A stretch of DNA of 64,000 nucleotides from Alphaproteobacteria bacterium. Lineage in GTDB: Bacteria > Pseudomonadota > Alphaproteobacteria > UBA8366. Location: NCBI GenBank assembly GCA_009377445.1, contig WHUA01000006.1:1-64000 (forward strand), in the 5' to 3' direction. The notes under the pieces were generated by a model that was not told the origin of the DNA, made no database searches, and was given only the letters and a program-made list of their open reading frames with translations. Each line of letters starts with the position of its first letter. Position 1 is the stretch's first letter. The translations under genes and the position numbers were made by a program. Below are positions 46,431 to 56,085 of this stretch, piece after piece.

Positions 46431-47786
46431 ATGCAAACCAAGACCCTGGCTGAATTCGCGGCGGGACTTAAATTCGAGGACATCCCCGAGGACGTGCGCG
46501 CCAACGCGCGCAACTGCATTCAGGATGCGGTCGGCATCGCGGTCTTCGGCGCCAAGCTGCCGTGGAGCAAGATCGTCATCGACTACGCCAGGCGGAACGG
46601 CGCAGGCGGAAAGTGCAGCATACTCGGTGTCCGCGGCACGAAGGCGAGCGCGCCGATGGCTGCGCTCGCGAACGGCGCTCTGGTCCATGCCTTCGAGATG
46701 GACAGCCTGCGCACGCCGGGCACGGGCGTTCATCCGGGCGGCATCGTTCCGCCGGCTCTGGCCGTGGCGGAGGAGCAGGGCGCAAGCGGCAAGGACCTGA
46801 TCACCGCCTTCGTCGCGGCGATGGAAGTGACGACGCGCATCGGCCTCGCCACCCGCCATTCGAGCGAGGAGAAGGGGTTTCACGCGCCCGGCCTGACCGG
46901 CGTGTTCGGCGCGACGGTGGCCGCCGGCAAGCTGTACGGGCTTGACGCGGTCAAGATGACCTACGCCCTCGGCATTGGCGGCTCGCTCTGTTCCGGGCTG
47001 CTGGAGTTCGCCAAGAGCGGCAGCGGCGCCATGGTCAAGCGCCTGCATCTCGGCCGCGCCGCCGAAGGCGGGGTGCTCGCGGCGTCGCTCGCCAAGGGCG
47101 GCTTCGAGGGGCCACCGACGGTGATCGAGGGCAAGTTCGGCTTCCTGAACGCGTTCGCCGACCACGCGCTGCCGGAAAAGCTGACGGCCGAGCTCGGCGA
47201 GACCTGGGAGACGCGGACGATCTGCTTCAAGCGCTGCGCCTGCCACGGCACCGCGCAAACGCCCATCCAGGGGCTGCAGGAGCTGCGGGCCGAAGGTGGG
47301 TTCACCGCGGACGACGTGGCCGAGATCGTCATCGGGACCAGCAAGAAGGTGGTCGCCAACCACGACATCAAGAAGCCGGCGGACGCGATGGCCGCGCAGT
47401 ACAGCGTTCCGTTCTCGGTCGCGCTCTCGTTCTTCCGCGATCCGTTGGACCCGCAGTCATTTCTGGATGCGAAGCTCTCCGACCCGGCGATCCTGGGTCT
47501 TTGCCGGAAGATCCGGCTTGAGGTTTTCGACGAGACGGCCAAGCCGGGCAAGGCCTGGGTGTGCAGGCTCGCCGTCAAGTTGAAGGACGGCCGCACGCTC
47601 GGCCGCACGCTGACGGATTTCAGCGGATCGCCGACGAAGCCGATGAGCAAGGCGGAGTTCGACGGGAAATTCCGGGCTTCGACGCGGGATCTCGGCCCGG
47701 AAGCGTCTGCGCGCTTGCTCGACGGCCTGACGCGGCTGGAATCGCAGCCGAGCGTCACCGCGCTGCTGGCTCTCGCCGCCACCTGA
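46431..47786 (+). CDS. MmgE/PrpD family protein
   Basis: 451 residues, a divergent paralogue of the gene before it. 'ARNCIQDAVGIAVFGAKLPW', 'ANGALVHAFEMDS', 'GFHAPGLTGVFGATVAAGKL' and 'KRCACHGTAQTPIQGLQELR' mark the same family. The paired paralogues suggest successive or heteromeric dehydratase/isomerase steps on a related organic acid. ATG 46431 is chosen because homology starts there. Confidence 0.88.
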   Translation: MQTKTLAEFAAGLKFEDIPEDVRANARNCIQDAVGIAVFGAKLPWSKIVIDYARRNGAGGKCSILGVRGTKASAPMAALANGALVHAFEMDSLRTPGTGVHPGGIVPPALAVAEEQGASGKDLITAFVAAMEVTTRIGLATRHSSEEKGFHAPGLTGVFGATVAAGKLYGLDAVKMTYALGIGGSLCSGLLEFAKSGSGAMVKRLHLGRAAEGGVLAASLAKGGFEGPPTVIEGKFGFLNAFADHALPEKLTAELGETWETRTICFKRCACHGTAQTPIQGLQELRAEGGFTADDVAEIVIGTSKKVVANHDIKKPADAMAAQYSVPFSVALSFFRDPLDPQSFLDAKLSDPAILGLCRKIRLEVFDETAKPGKAWVCRLAVKLKDGRTLGRTLTDFSGSPTKPMSKAEFDGKFRASTRDLGPEASARLLDGLTRLESQPSVTALLALAAT

Positions 47787-47855
47787 CGCACGCGCCGCTT
47801 GTGGCGCGGCGGCCGATAGACCAATACTGAACGGTCCGGGACGGGAGGATTCTCC

Positions 47856-49409
47856 TTGGCCGCCGAAACAATTGGCGACCTGTCCGCGCGCTACGGCAAT
47901 TCCTATCGGATTCTGCTGACGAGCGCGGGCATGATCGCAGCATTCACGATGGTATTCACCGGGACGATCGTCAACGTCGCGGTGCCCGACGTCATGGGCG
48001 CCTATGGGGTGGGACAGGACACGGCGCAGCTTCTGTCGACCGGTTACGTGGCCGCCATGACGGCCAGCCAGCTACTCAATGCCTGGTTCGTGCAGACCTT
48101 CGGGCAGCGCCTCGCGTTTTGCCTCGTGATCATCGTGTTCATGGCCGGCGGCCTGATCAGCGGGCTCAGCCCGTCGCTCGACCTGATCATCTTCGGCAGG
48201 GTCGTGCAGGGTTTCGCCTCCGGCATCGTTCAGCCACTGGTCATGGTGACCCTCTTTCAGCTCTTTCCCAAGGAGCGCCGCGGCGTGGCCATGGGAATAT
48301 ACGGCATGGGGCTGGTCCTGGCTCTCGGCTTGGGGCCCGTCGTCGGCGGCATCACCGTCGACACATTGGGATGGCGGTCGATATTTTTCGTCTCCCTGCC
48401 GATGGTCGTGGTCGCCTTCGTCATGGGATCGATTTTCATGCCGTCGGCGAGGCCCGAGGGCGACCGGACTCCCTTCGACTGGACGAGCTACATCCTTCTT
48501 TGCCTTGCGCTCTATTGCCTCATTTCGGGCATATCGAACGGCCAGCGCGAGGGGTGGACTTCGAACGTGATCATGATGCGCCTGGTGGTCGGCGTCGCCG
48601 CCGCAGCGCTGTTTGCCCGCCTTCAGTTGCGCGATGGGCCGCGCCTGCTCGATTTTTCGCTGTTCGGCAATCCGCGCTTTGCGTCCGCCATCGTCATCGC
48701 GTTCGTCTTCGGCATGGGGAACTTCGCGATGACCTACGCGATCCCCGTGTTCGGCCAGATCGTCCAGGGCTATACCGCGACGGTGGCGGGGTTCCTCCTG
48801 CTGCCGGCCAGCCTGCTGCTCGTCGCCATCTTCCCGTTGACGGGGCAGCTAGCGGACAAGGTGCCGCCGCAATTCCCGATCATGGGCGGCCTCCTGCTCT
48901 TCGCGTTGGGCGTTTATTTCATGTCGGGGGCCGACGTGAACACGGTGTTCTGGAGCACCGCTTCCTTCGCGATCGTGGCGCGCGTCGGCATGGCCTTCAT
49001 CAATCCTCCATTGATGGCCTGTGCGCTCGCCGCCTTGCCGGGCGAGCGGCTGAATCAAGGCTCGGGGACGATCAATTTCTTCCGCCAGCTCGGCGGTGCC
49101 CTGGGGACGAATCTTCTCGTCGTCGTGCTCGAGCTGCGTACGCAATTTCACAGCGAGAGCCTGGTTGCGACGCAGACGGCGGCGAACTCCACCACGCGCG
49201 AGCTGTTGGAGCACGTGGCGGCCATCCTGGGCGCCGAAGGAATACCGGAAGCGATGCAGCAGCCGGTCGCCCTCAACCACCTTGGCAGGATAGTCTACGC
49301 ACAAGCGCGTACCTTCGGATTCCAGGACGGATTCCTAATTATCGCTATTCTCTTCCTTGCCGCGCTTATCCCGGCCTGGATTCTTGGAAGATCGCGCCCC
49401 GGGCCCTGA
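47856..49409 (+). CDS. MFS transporter, DHA2 (EmrB/QacA) family
   Basis: 517 residues, about 14 membrane helices. TTG start with GGGAGGA about 8 bases upstream. Motifs: 'TMVFTGTIVNVAVPDVMGAY' (helix 1), 'GRVVQGFASGIVQPLVMVTL' (motif B/C region), 'GMGLVLALGLGPVVGG' (antiporter motif C). Such pumps export drugs or hydrophobic acids with proton exchange. Probably in one unit with the two MmgE/PrpD genes, handling their substrate or product. Confidence 0.92.
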   Translation: MAAETIGDLSARYGNSYRILLTSAGMIAAFTMVFTGTIVNVAVPDVMGAYGVGQDTAQLLSTGYVAAMTASQLLNAWFVQTFGQRLAFCLVIIVFMAGGLISGLSPSLDLIIFGRVVQGFASGIVQPLVMVTLFQLFPKERRGVAMGIYGMGLVLALGLGPVVGGITVDTLGWRSIFFVSLPMVVVAFVMGSIFMPSARPEGDRTPFDWTSYILLCLALYCLISGISNGQREGWTSNVIMMRLVVGVAAAALFARLQLRDGPRLLDFSLFGNPRFASAIVIAFVFGMGNFAMTYAIPVFGQIVQGYTATVAGFLLLPASLLLVAIFPLTGQLADKVPPQFPIMGGLLLFALGVYFMSGADVNTVFWSTASFAIVARVGMAFINPPLMACALAALPGERLNQGSGTINFFRQLGGALGTNLLVVVLELRTQFHSESLVATQTAANSTTRELLEHVAAILGAEGIPEAMQQPVALNHLGRIVYAQARTFGFQDGFLIIAILFLAALIPAWILGRSRPGP

Positions 49410-49457
49410 AGAAACCCCGATCCGGGCGTCTGGCAACCGCCGCCCGCGCCGCGCCGA

Positions 49458-49871
49458 TCAATCTGGAGTAGATTGCGTCTTTTGCGTGTGTTCGGAAATA
49501 CTATGCAACAGCGCACGGAAGCGCTTCTGAACCTCCGGCGGACACGTCCCGATGTTGCGCACGAGCTCCAACGTCTCGCGCTTGGTCCGAAACTCCTCCA
49601 GCTTGTCGGTATCGTCGTCTATCCCCATGAAAAACCAGGAGATCGGAACGTCGAGTATCTGTGCGATTTGCCACAGGCGGCTTGCGGAAATGCGATTCGC
49701 GCCGCTTTCGTATTTTTGCAGCTGCTGGAAGGTCAGGCCGAGCTGCTCGGCCAGGGCGGTTTGGCTAAGACCGCAGAGAACACGACGAATCCTTACGCGA
49801 CGTCCCACGTGCACATCCACCGGGTTGGGGCCCTTTTTTCCGGGGATCTTCAATTTCGGATGTTCCGCCAC
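49458..49871 (-). CDS. XRE family transcriptional regulator
   Basis: 137 residues. HTH: 'VGRRVRIRRVLCGLSQTALAEQLGLTFQQLQKYESG' region at about 22-57, with 'RISASRLWQIAQILDVPISW'. C-terminal helical dimerisation part. Common single-domain XRE type of alphaproteobacteria. Divergent to the PAS gene at 50140, with a 6-bp/N10/6-bp inverted repeat in front of its start. Confidence 0.9.
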   Translation of the reverse strand: MAEHPKLKIPGKKGPNPVDVHVGRRVRIRRVLCGLSQTALAEQLGLTFQQLQKYESGANRISASRLWQIAQILDVPISWFFMGIDDDTDKLEEFRTKRETLELVRNIGTCPPEVQKRFRALLHSISEHTQKTQSTPD

Positions 49872-49920
49872 TGCTAGTGCATTCCTCTAGTGATTGCAGG
49901 GTACTGCTGAGAAAATAAAC

Positions 49921-49942
49921 TTGCACAACCGTCAATGTGCAA
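49921..49942. promoter_or_regulatory. Candidate operator between XRE and PAS genes
   Basis: TTGCAC, 10 bases, GTGCAA form a perfect inverted repeat about 50 bp upstream of the XRE start. A related TTTGCACTGGTTTTGCAA lies at about 50051. Such palindromes beside XRE genes are usually autoregulatory. Confidence 0.45.
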
Positions 49943-49950
49943 AGCGTCGA

Positions 49951-49964
49951 ATGCGCGCAACGTT
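49951..49964. repeat. Shared 14-base motif, copy 1
   Basis: ATGCGCGCAACGTT; the same sequence with one change (A for G) recurs at 51607-51620 in front of the GNAT-like gene. Possible common regulator site. Confidence 0.4.
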
Positions 49965-50139
49965 TGTATACTATATCGTCTACAATAAATACCACATTCA
50001 ACGTATGACATTTAGGCGGCCTGTGGTACTAACTCAAGTGAATTGAGGCTTTGCACTGGTTTTGCAATAGTGACGAGTATAGGCTGAGAAGCCCAAGAAT
50101 TCCAGATGGTGTAGGGCTCTGGAGACCGAAAGAGGCTAC

Positions 50140-50712
50140 ATGATGGGTTACCCGCTCGAAACGTCTTTCGATACTTCGGGGGATAACATTCAGCGCCGCG
50201 AACTTTACTCAATGGACGAGTTTGCAGAGACTGAGCCCCCGGGAAGCACCAATTGGACGCTTTACAAGTGTTGGAAGTCGTTGAGCTTGGGTGGGCGCGT
50301 CCCGTTGGCGCAGGACATTCTTACCGACAACTCCAACACCATGCGGCTGTACGGCCAGACGACGCTGGTCGACGTGAGCGATCCCAACCCCTGGAACTTC
50401 GTGTTCGTGGCGCACTGGCACACGCCCTACGCGCGCCTGGGCAGCGAGCTCAGCAACACCCGCGTCAGCCAGTACCCCTGCATGATGCACGCGAAGGCGC
50501 TGATGTCGGAATACTTTATGGCCCGGGAGCGGGCGACGCCGCTCTACCATGAGATCGAGCAACTCATCTTCGGCATCTCGCGGCACTATCGGCGGCTCAT
50601 CCTGCCGTTGGCGGACACCGACAACCGGGTGAACAAGCTGGTCGTCGGCGTGCGTTCCGTGCGGCCGCCCTTTCAGGTCAAGCAGAACGCCGAAATAATG
50701 CTAATGAACTGA
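50140..50712 (+). CDS. PAS_5-like domain protein
   Basis: 190 residues. The core 'YKCWKSLSLGGRVPLAQDIL', 'LVDVSDPNPWNFVFVAHW', 'LFGISRHYRRLILPL'-type layout resembles the PAS_5 family of Rhodospirillales and relatives ('YWxSLxxGGRxPxRxDxxP'), which acts as a sensor without an attached output domain. Divergent from the XRE gene and convergent with the GNAT-like gene, overlapping it by 12 bp. Confidence 0.65.
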   Translation: MMGYPLETSFDTSGDNIQRRELYSMDEFAETEPPGSTNWTLYKCWKSLSLGGRVPLAQDILTDNSNTMRLYGQTTLVDVSDPNPWNFVFVAHWHTPYARLGSELSNTRVSQYPCMMHAKALMSEYFMARERATPLYHEIEQLIFGISRHYRRLILPLADTDNRVNKLVVGVRSVRPPFQVKQNAEIMLMN

Positions 50713-51495
50713 GCGCCGGGACGGCAGCATGGGCGCCTCCATAGGCGCGGCTTCCACGTTCGCCGCCGTGACGGCCACTGCATTCTCGGTCCGCACCTGG
50801 TGCAGCATTTCCTCGCGGTTCATGTAGCTCATCTGCATATCGAGCTCGACGCCGTACGGCGGGTAGTAGCCGCGCGTGAGCGACGTGCTGTGCGCAAGAC
50901 CGTAGGTGTTGTGGATCATGGCCTTTCGCCGCGGCGTGTCGCGCACGAGCGAAACGCTCCAATCGATGTCGAAATGGCGCAGCGACAGCACCCGCGTCAC
51001 GCGGGAGACGATGTTGCTAAGCTTGGTGCCGCGATGCCGCGGGTGGACCCAGAAGCCGCCGGCGATCCCGACCTTGCCGCGGATCACGGGCATATTCTCG
51101 CCGAGGGCGAGTTGCACCGGACGGTAATCCAGGATCGGCTGCCGATCGAAGAAGAGGCGGTGCGTCCTTACCTCGTCGGCGATGTTGTCGGTATCGATCA
51201 CCCGATGGCACAGGCATGCCACGACCGAACGCTCGCGCCGCAGGAGGCGATCGATGAGCTTCCGGTCGCGTTCGCGGACGATTACCCAGAATGCGTTGCC
51301 CGGATGGACATAGCTCTTCGCCGGGTCGTGGGTGGATGCGATAACGACCTTGCCGGGCGCGTTCTTAATTAGGCTTACCCACTTCGAGAGGTCGGAATCC
51401 ACCTCAAGCGTCAGGCTCCGCTCGTCCAGCTCGCGCCGTGCCCGGTCTATGAAAGCCTGAATCTCGAGAAGATCGTCATCCGTCAGCCGTGACAC
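50701..51495 (-). CDS. GNAT-like acyltransferase domain protein
   Basis: 264 residues. The stretch 'GGFWVHPRHRGTKLSNIVSR' followed by 'DWSVSLVRDTPRRKAMIHNT' resembles the acetyl-CoA binding part of a GNAT fold (G-x-x-V-x-P-x-x-R-G-x-x-L). The N-terminal half is unassigned and the last 30 residues appear disordered. Substrate unknown. It ends over the PAS_5 gene, forming a convergent pair. A copy of the ATGCGCGCAAC motif lies about 115 bp upstream. Confidence 0.6.
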   Translation of the reverse strand: MSRLTDDDLLEIQAFIDRARRELDERSLTLEVDSDLSKWVSLIKNAPGKVVIASTHDPAKSYVHPGNAFWVIVRERDRKLIDRLLRRERSVVACLCHRVIDTDNIADEVRTHRLFFDRQPILDYRPVQLALGENMPVIRGKVGIAGGFWVHPRHRGTKLSNIVSRVTRVLSLRHFDIDWSVSLVRDTPRRKAMIHNTYGLAHSTSLTRGYYPPYGVELDMQMSYMNREEMLHQVRTENAVAVTAANVEAAPMEAPMLPSRRSVH

Positions 51496-52057
51496 CGTGT
51501 GCTCCCCTTATCAAGGTCAGGTTGAACGGCTTGTCGAGCTTAGCTTTGTAACGACCGCTTATCCACAGGATTCTTAACCAAACAAATTAACCAGAGGCAT
51601 TGTTACATGCGCGCAACATTGCGGGAATTATCGCCGGATACTCATTCCCGGAGACAGAATTTTAACCAAGAATATTTACTGATGATTTCTATTTACGCGA
51701 GAACACCGCGGCGATGGATCATTTTGTCAATAGAGATGACGCCATGATTGTCTAATCCTTATTGATGGCTATATATGCGTGTGATCTTTCCTTCGCTTCC
51801 GGATAAGCCAAAAGTTCTAATACTTTGGTCTTAATCCATGCTATCGGGCGGTGAAGCCGCCGGTGGCGCCTGGCGCCGGGCAACGGGAAATCCGCGGCGC
51901 CTCCGCATTGGGCGGGTACAGCTTCGAGAAGAACTGCGCGCGATACGGATTGCCGCCCGGGCTCGCCTCGTGCGCCCTCGGCGCTCTATGATAACATTCG
52001 CGATGATAGCGTTCGGGGCGTGGCCGGACGCCTGGATGCGAATGAGGCCCGAGCTCG
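51496..52057. other. AT-richer intergenic region
   Basis: 560 bp without a gene, with a marked drop in GC at about 51540-51840. It is upstream of both the GNAT-like gene and the dioxygenase at 52058, so it likely holds divergent promoters. ATGCGCGCAACATT lies at 51607-51620, matching the motif at 49951. Confidence 0.45.
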
Positions 52058-53029
52058 ATGCCGGCTGCTATAATGGATCAGGTGCTGGAAGGGCCGATCG
52101 CCTGGACGCGCGAGAGCCTTTCGGCCGGGGACGGCGCCGTGGCGTTGACGCCCGCCTGCCTCGCGGAAATTCGCGAGGCGGCGGCAATCCTTCGGGAGAA
52201 TCCGCTTCCCGTGCTGGCGGTGCGGCCCGGCGATTTCGCCATGCAGGCTTGCAGACGTTTGATGGCGCGGGTGCGGCGCGAGCTGGACGATGGGGTCGGC
52301 TTCGTCCTGATCGACCGTTTGCCGGTGGAGGAGATCGGGCGGGACGCCGCCACCGCGATCTATTGGCTGCTTTGCTCGATGGTGGCGCGCCCGGTTGCCC
52401 AGAAATGGGACGGGCGCATGGTCTATGACGTGCGCGACACCGGGCAGAAGCCGGGCAATGGGGTGCGGCCGGACATCACCAACGTCGAGCAGAACTTTCA
52501 TACGGACAACAGCTACAATCTCTGCCCGCCGGACTATGTCGCCCTGCTTTGCCTGCAGACCGCCAAGGCCGGTGGGATCAGCCGCATCGTCAGCTTCGCG
52601 TCGGCCCACAACGAGATGCGCCGCCGCCATCCGAAGCGCTTGGCGCGGCTCTATCGGCCCTACTGGTTCGATCGCCAGCGCGAGCATGCGCCGGACGACG
52701 TCAAGGTGGTGAGTCATCCACTGTTCGAGGCGGATGGCGGCCGTCTGCTGGGCCGTCTGTCCCATTTTCAGGTCGTCAACGGCTACAAGCTGGCCGGCGT
52801 GTCGCTGGATGCCGAAGGGGCCGCGGCGCTGGAAGCGCTCGAGGCGATCATGAACGAGCCCGGCTTGAGCAAGGAATTCTTCTTCGAGCGGGGCCAGATC
52901 CAAATTCTCGACAACCGGCGCTGCGGCCACAAGCGGACAGGGTTTCAGGACCATTCCGAGCCTGAGCGCAAGCGGCACCTGGTGCGCCTCTGGCTGCGCG
53001 ACCGGGGACGGACGTTCTACAACGGTTGA
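52058..53029 (+). CDS. TauD-like Fe(II)/2-oxoglutarate dioxygenase
   Basis: 323 residues (318 from the ATG at 52073). Probable ligands: His148 and Asp150 in 'FHTDNSYN', His291 in 'RRCGHKRTGF', with Arg310 near 'RHLVRLWLRD' for 2-oxoglutarate. It resembles the long dioxygenase at 944 more than the taurine-type ones. It lies directly upstream of hisG (124 bp), at the right edge of the accessory block. Confidence 0.82.
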   Translation: MPAAIMDQVLEGPIAWTRESLSAGDGAVALTPACLAEIREAAAILRENPLPVLAVRPGDFAMQACRRLMARVRRELDDGVGFVLIDRLPVEEIGRDAATAIYWLLCSMVARPVAQKWDGRMVYDVRDTGQKPGNGVRPDITNVEQNFHTDNSYNLCPPDYVALLCLQTAKAGGISRIVSFASAHNEMRRRHPKRLARLYRPYWFDRQREHAPDDVKVVSHPLFEADGGRLLGRLSHFQVVNGYKLAGVSLDAEGAAALEALEAIMNEPGLSKEFFFERGQIQILDNRRCGHKRTGFQDHSEPERKRHLVRLWLRDRGRTFYNG

Positions 53030-53152
53030 GGTGGGGCGGGGCTTATGGTGGCCAATGGCCCGCACGGCGCTATCTTCCTCCGTCCGGGGTGGTGGTAAAG
53101 CCCGCCTCCCTGTGCGATAAGAAGCGCCCTTTTCCTGACCGGAGCACCCGTT

Positions 53153-53815
53153 TTGCGCGCCAACGAGCCCCTGGTAATGGCTTTACCCAAGGGGCGGATT
53201 CTGTCCGAAGTCATGCCGTTGGTGCGCAGGGCGGGCATCGAGCCGGAGGCCGCCTTCGACGACCCGTCGTCGCGCGCCCTGCAATTCGCTACGAATATCT
53301 CGAACCTCAAGATCATCCGGGTGCGGAGCTTCGACGTGGCGACCTTCATCGCCAACGGGGCGGCCCATTTCGGCGTGGCCGGCAACGATGTGCTGATGGA
53401 GTTCGACTACGCCGAGCTCTATGCCCCCGTGGACCTCAAGATCGGCCGCTGCCGGCTGTCGGTCGCCGCGCGGCCCGACCTGATCAAGCAGGACGACCCG
53501 AGCCGTTGGAGCCATATCCGCATCGCCACCAAATATCCCAATGTGACGCGGCATCATTTCGCCGCCCGCGGCGTGCAGGCGGAATGCATCAAGCTGCATG
53601 GCGCGATGGAGCTGGCGCCGAGCCTCGGCCTGTGCCGGCGGATCGTCGACCTCGTTTCGACCGGCCAGACCTTGAAGGAAAACGGCCTGGTCGAGGTCGA
53701 AAAGATCGCCGACATTACAAGCCGGCTCGTCGTCAACCGGACGGCGCTCAAGACCCGGTCGGAAGAGCTCGGCCGGTGGGTCGACCGATTCCGCGAGGTT
53801 GCCGATGCCGCGTAG
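53153..53815 (+). CDS. hisG: ATP phosphoribosyltransferase, short form
   Basis: 220 residues, the HisG-S type lacking the C-terminal regulatory domain. It needs HisZ, which is not in this window. First step of histidine synthesis. Motifs: '[20 protein letters not shown]', '[20 protein letters not shown]', '[20 protein letters not shown]'. It overlaps hisD by 11 bp. Confidence 0.94.
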   Translation: MRANEPLVMALPKGRILSEVMPLVRRAGIEPEAAFDDPSSRALQFATNISNLKIIRVRSFDVATFIANGAAHFGVAGNDVLMEFDYAELYAPVDLKIGRCRLSVAARPDLIKQDDPSRWSHIRIATKYPNVTRHHFAARGVQAECIKLHGAMELAPSLGLCRRIVDLVSTGQTLKENGLVEVEKIADITSRLVVNRTALKTRSEELGRWVDRFREVADAA

Positions 53816-55109
53816 GCTGGATGCGAGGCAGAAAGGCTTCGAGCGGGAGCTCGCGGCGTTCCTTGCCCTGAAGCGGGAATCGGAAGCCGATGTCGACGCC
53901 GTCGTCGCCGGCATACTCGATGCCGTGAAAAAGCGCGGCGACGCTGCCTTGACCGAATTCACGCTGCGCTTCGACCATGTCGACCTCGAGGAAACCGGCA
54001 TGCGGTTCAGCGCCGGGGAGATCGCGGCGGCGGCCGGGCGCTGCGATGCGGAGACGATTGCGGCGCTCCGTGTGGCGTCCGGGCGGATCGAGGCGTTTCA
54101 TCGGAAGCAACTGCCCGAGGACATTTCGTACACGGACCAGGCGGGCGTCCGCCTCGGCGCGCGCTGGACACCGGTTGCGGCGGCCGGGCTCTACGTTCCG
54201 GGCGGCTTGGCCGCTTATCCCAGCTCCGTGCTGATGAACGCGATCCCGGCCCGGGTTGCGGGGGTCGACCGCATCGTCATGGTGGTGCCGACGCCGCATG
54301 GCGAGATCAATCCGCTGGTCCTGGCGGCCGCGCATATCGCCGGGGTGACGGAGATTTACCGCGTGGGCGGCGCGCAGGCGGTCGCGGCGCTCGCATACGG
54401 GACCGAGAGCATCCGTCCGGTCGACAAGATCGTCGGGCCCGGCAACGCCTATGTCGCGGCGGCGAAACGCCAGGTTTTCGGCACGGTCGGGATCGACCTG
54501 ATCGCAGGGCCGTCGGAGATACTGGTCGTGGCGGACGGCGAAAACCGGCCCGATTGGATCGCGGCCGACCTGTTGTCCCAGGCCGAGCACGATGCGTCGG
54601 CGCAGTCGATCCTGATCACCGACGACGCCGCCTTCGCCGACCGGGTCGCGGGCGCGGTCGACGATCTGCTGCGCACGATCGACCGCCGCGACATCGCGGG
54701 CGCGAGCTGGCGGGATTTCGGCGCGGTGATCGTGGTCGGCGACTTGGACCGGGCGGCTGAGATCGTGGACCGCATCGCGCCCGAGCATCTCGAGCTGGCG
54801 GTAGCCGATCCCGAAGCGCTGGCCGCGAAGGTCCGCCATGCCGGCGCCATCTTTCTCGGCCGCCTGACGCCGGAAGCCGTCGGCGATTACGTCGCAGGGC
54901 CGAACCATGTCCTGCCGACGTCCGGCAGCGCGCGTTTCTCCTCCGGTCTCGGCGTCCTCGACTTCATGAAGCGGACGTCGCTCGTCGCCTGCGACGCCCG
55001 GGCGCTGGACAGGATCGGCCCCCATGCCGTCGCGCTCGCGCGGGCCGAAGGCCTGGGCGCGCACGCCCTCTCGATTTCCATCAGGTTGGACGGGCGCAAC
55101 GACGCCTGA
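53805..55109 (+). CDS. hisD: Histidinol dehydrogenase
   Basis: 434 residues, standard length. Last two oxidation steps of histidine synthesis, zinc-dependent. Motifs: '[20 protein letters not shown]', '[20 protein letters not shown]', '[10 protein letters not shown]', '[11 protein letters not shown]' and the active-site 'ANHVLPT'-like stretch '[18 protein letters not shown]'. ATG 53805 lies within the hisG 3' end. Confidence 0.95.
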   Translation: MPRRLDARQKGFERELAAFLALKRESEADVDAVVAGILDAVKKRGDAALTEFTLRFDHVDLEETGMRFSAGEIAAAAGRCDAETIAALRVASGRIEAFHRKQLPEDISYTDQAGVRLGARWTPVAAAGLYVPGGLAAYPSSVLMNAIPARVAGVDRIVMVVPTPHGEINPLVLAAAHIAGVTEIYRVGGAQAVAALAYGTESIRPVDKIVGPGNAYVAAAKRQVFGTVGIDLIAGPSEILVVADGENRPDWIAADLLSQAEHDASAQSILITDDAAFADRVAGAVDDLLRTIDRRDIAGASWRDFGAVIVVGDLDRAAEIVDRIAPEHLELAVADPEALAAKVRHAGAIFLGRLTPEAVGDYVAGPNHVLPTSGSARFSSGLGVLDFMKRTSLVACDARALDRIGPHAVALARAEGLGAHALSISIRLDGRNDA

Positions 55110-55116
55110 CGCACGC

Positions 55117-55590
55117 ATGACGGATCATCGCATCGTCGGCATCACACTCGACGACAGGACGGTGGTCCGCCGCAGCCCGGAGGTCGAGCACGAATTGAAC
55201 GTCGCGATCTACGACATCCTCGAGCGCAACCTGTTCAGGCCCGACGGCGATTTCCAAGGTCCCTTCCGCGTCCACCTCAGTATCGAGGAGCGCCGCCGCC
55301 TGATCTTCGAGGTCGCCGACGACGGCAAGGGCGTTCAGGGACGCATGGCGCTTCCGCTGCTTCCCTTCAGGCGTATCGTGCGCGACTATTTCCAGATCTG
55401 CGAAAGCTACTACGACGCCATCAAGCGGCTGTCGCCGTCGCAGATCGAGACCATCGACATGGCGCGGCGCTCGCTGCATGACGAAGGCTCGTCCATCCTC
55501 GTCAAGCGGCTGCACGGAAAGATCGAGGTGGATGAAGAAACGGCGCGCCGTCTCTTCACGCTGATCTGCGTCCTGCATATTCGAGCATGA
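55117..55590 (+). CDS. UPF0262 family protein
   Basis: 157 residues. 'RSPEVEHELNVAIYDILERN' and 'RRIVRDYFQICESYYDAIKR' are typical of UPF0262, an alphaproteobacterial family of unknown function that follows hisD in the conserved order. Its stop overlaps the next start. Confidence 0.9.
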   Translation: MTDHRIVGITLDDRTVVRRSPEVEHELNVAIYDILERNLFRPDGDFQGPFRVHLSIEERRRLIFEVADDGKGVQGRMALPLLPFRRIVRDYFQICESYYDAIKRLSPSQIETIDMARRSLHDEGSSILVKRLHGKIEVDEETARRLFTLICVLHIRA

Positions 55591-56054
55591 GGGAGAAGGG
55601 CCCGGACATGCCGAACCGAATCCCTGCATCCGTGCTGTTCGCCTGCACCGAGAACGCGCTTCGCTCGCCGATGGCGGAAGCCATGCTGAAGCATCTTCGC
55701 GGCGACCGGGTCTTCGTGGACTCGGTCGGCGTGCGTGCGGGGCCGCTCGATGGTTTCGCCGTCGAGGTGATGGCCGAGCTCGGGCTCGACATCGCCGGAC
55801 ATCGCGCGAAGACCTTCGACGACCTCGTGGATACCTCCTTCGATCTCGTCATAAGCATGTCGCCGGAGGCGCAGCACGGCGCGGTCGAGCTGACGCGAAG
55901 CTCGGCGGCCGAGCTGGAGTTCTGGCATATCTTCGACCCCAGCATCGTCGAAGGGGGGCGGGCAGCGCGGCTCGACGCCTACCGGCAGGTTCGCGACCAG
56001 CTCATGGCGCGAATCCGGGAGCGTTTTCGCGTGGACCCGGCTGTGGATACTTGA
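55587..56054 (+). CDS. Low molecular weight protein-tyrosine-phosphatase-like protein
   Basis: 155 residues. The phosphate loop CX5R-S is present as 'CTENALRS' in '[19 protein letters not shown]'. The later 'FDPSIVEG' supplies an Asp near the usual general acid. Typical in this locus. In many relatives infA lies between this gene and maf; here only 31 bp separate them. Confidence 0.9.
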   Translation: MREKGPDMPNRIPASVLFACTENALRSPMAEAMLKHLRGDRVFVDSVGVRAGPLDGFAVEVMAELGLDIAGHRAKTFDDLVDTSFDLVISMSPEAQHGAVELTRSSAAELEFWHIFDPSIVEGGRAARLDAYRQVRDQLMARIRERFRVDPAVDT

Positions 56055-56085
56055 CGTTGCCCGCGCCGGCCGGTCCTATCCCGCC

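Noticed and set aside
50701..51495. GNAT-like protein considered as an acyl-homoserine lactone synthase
   Set aside because: The conserved LuxI residues are not evident and no LuxR gene is next to it.
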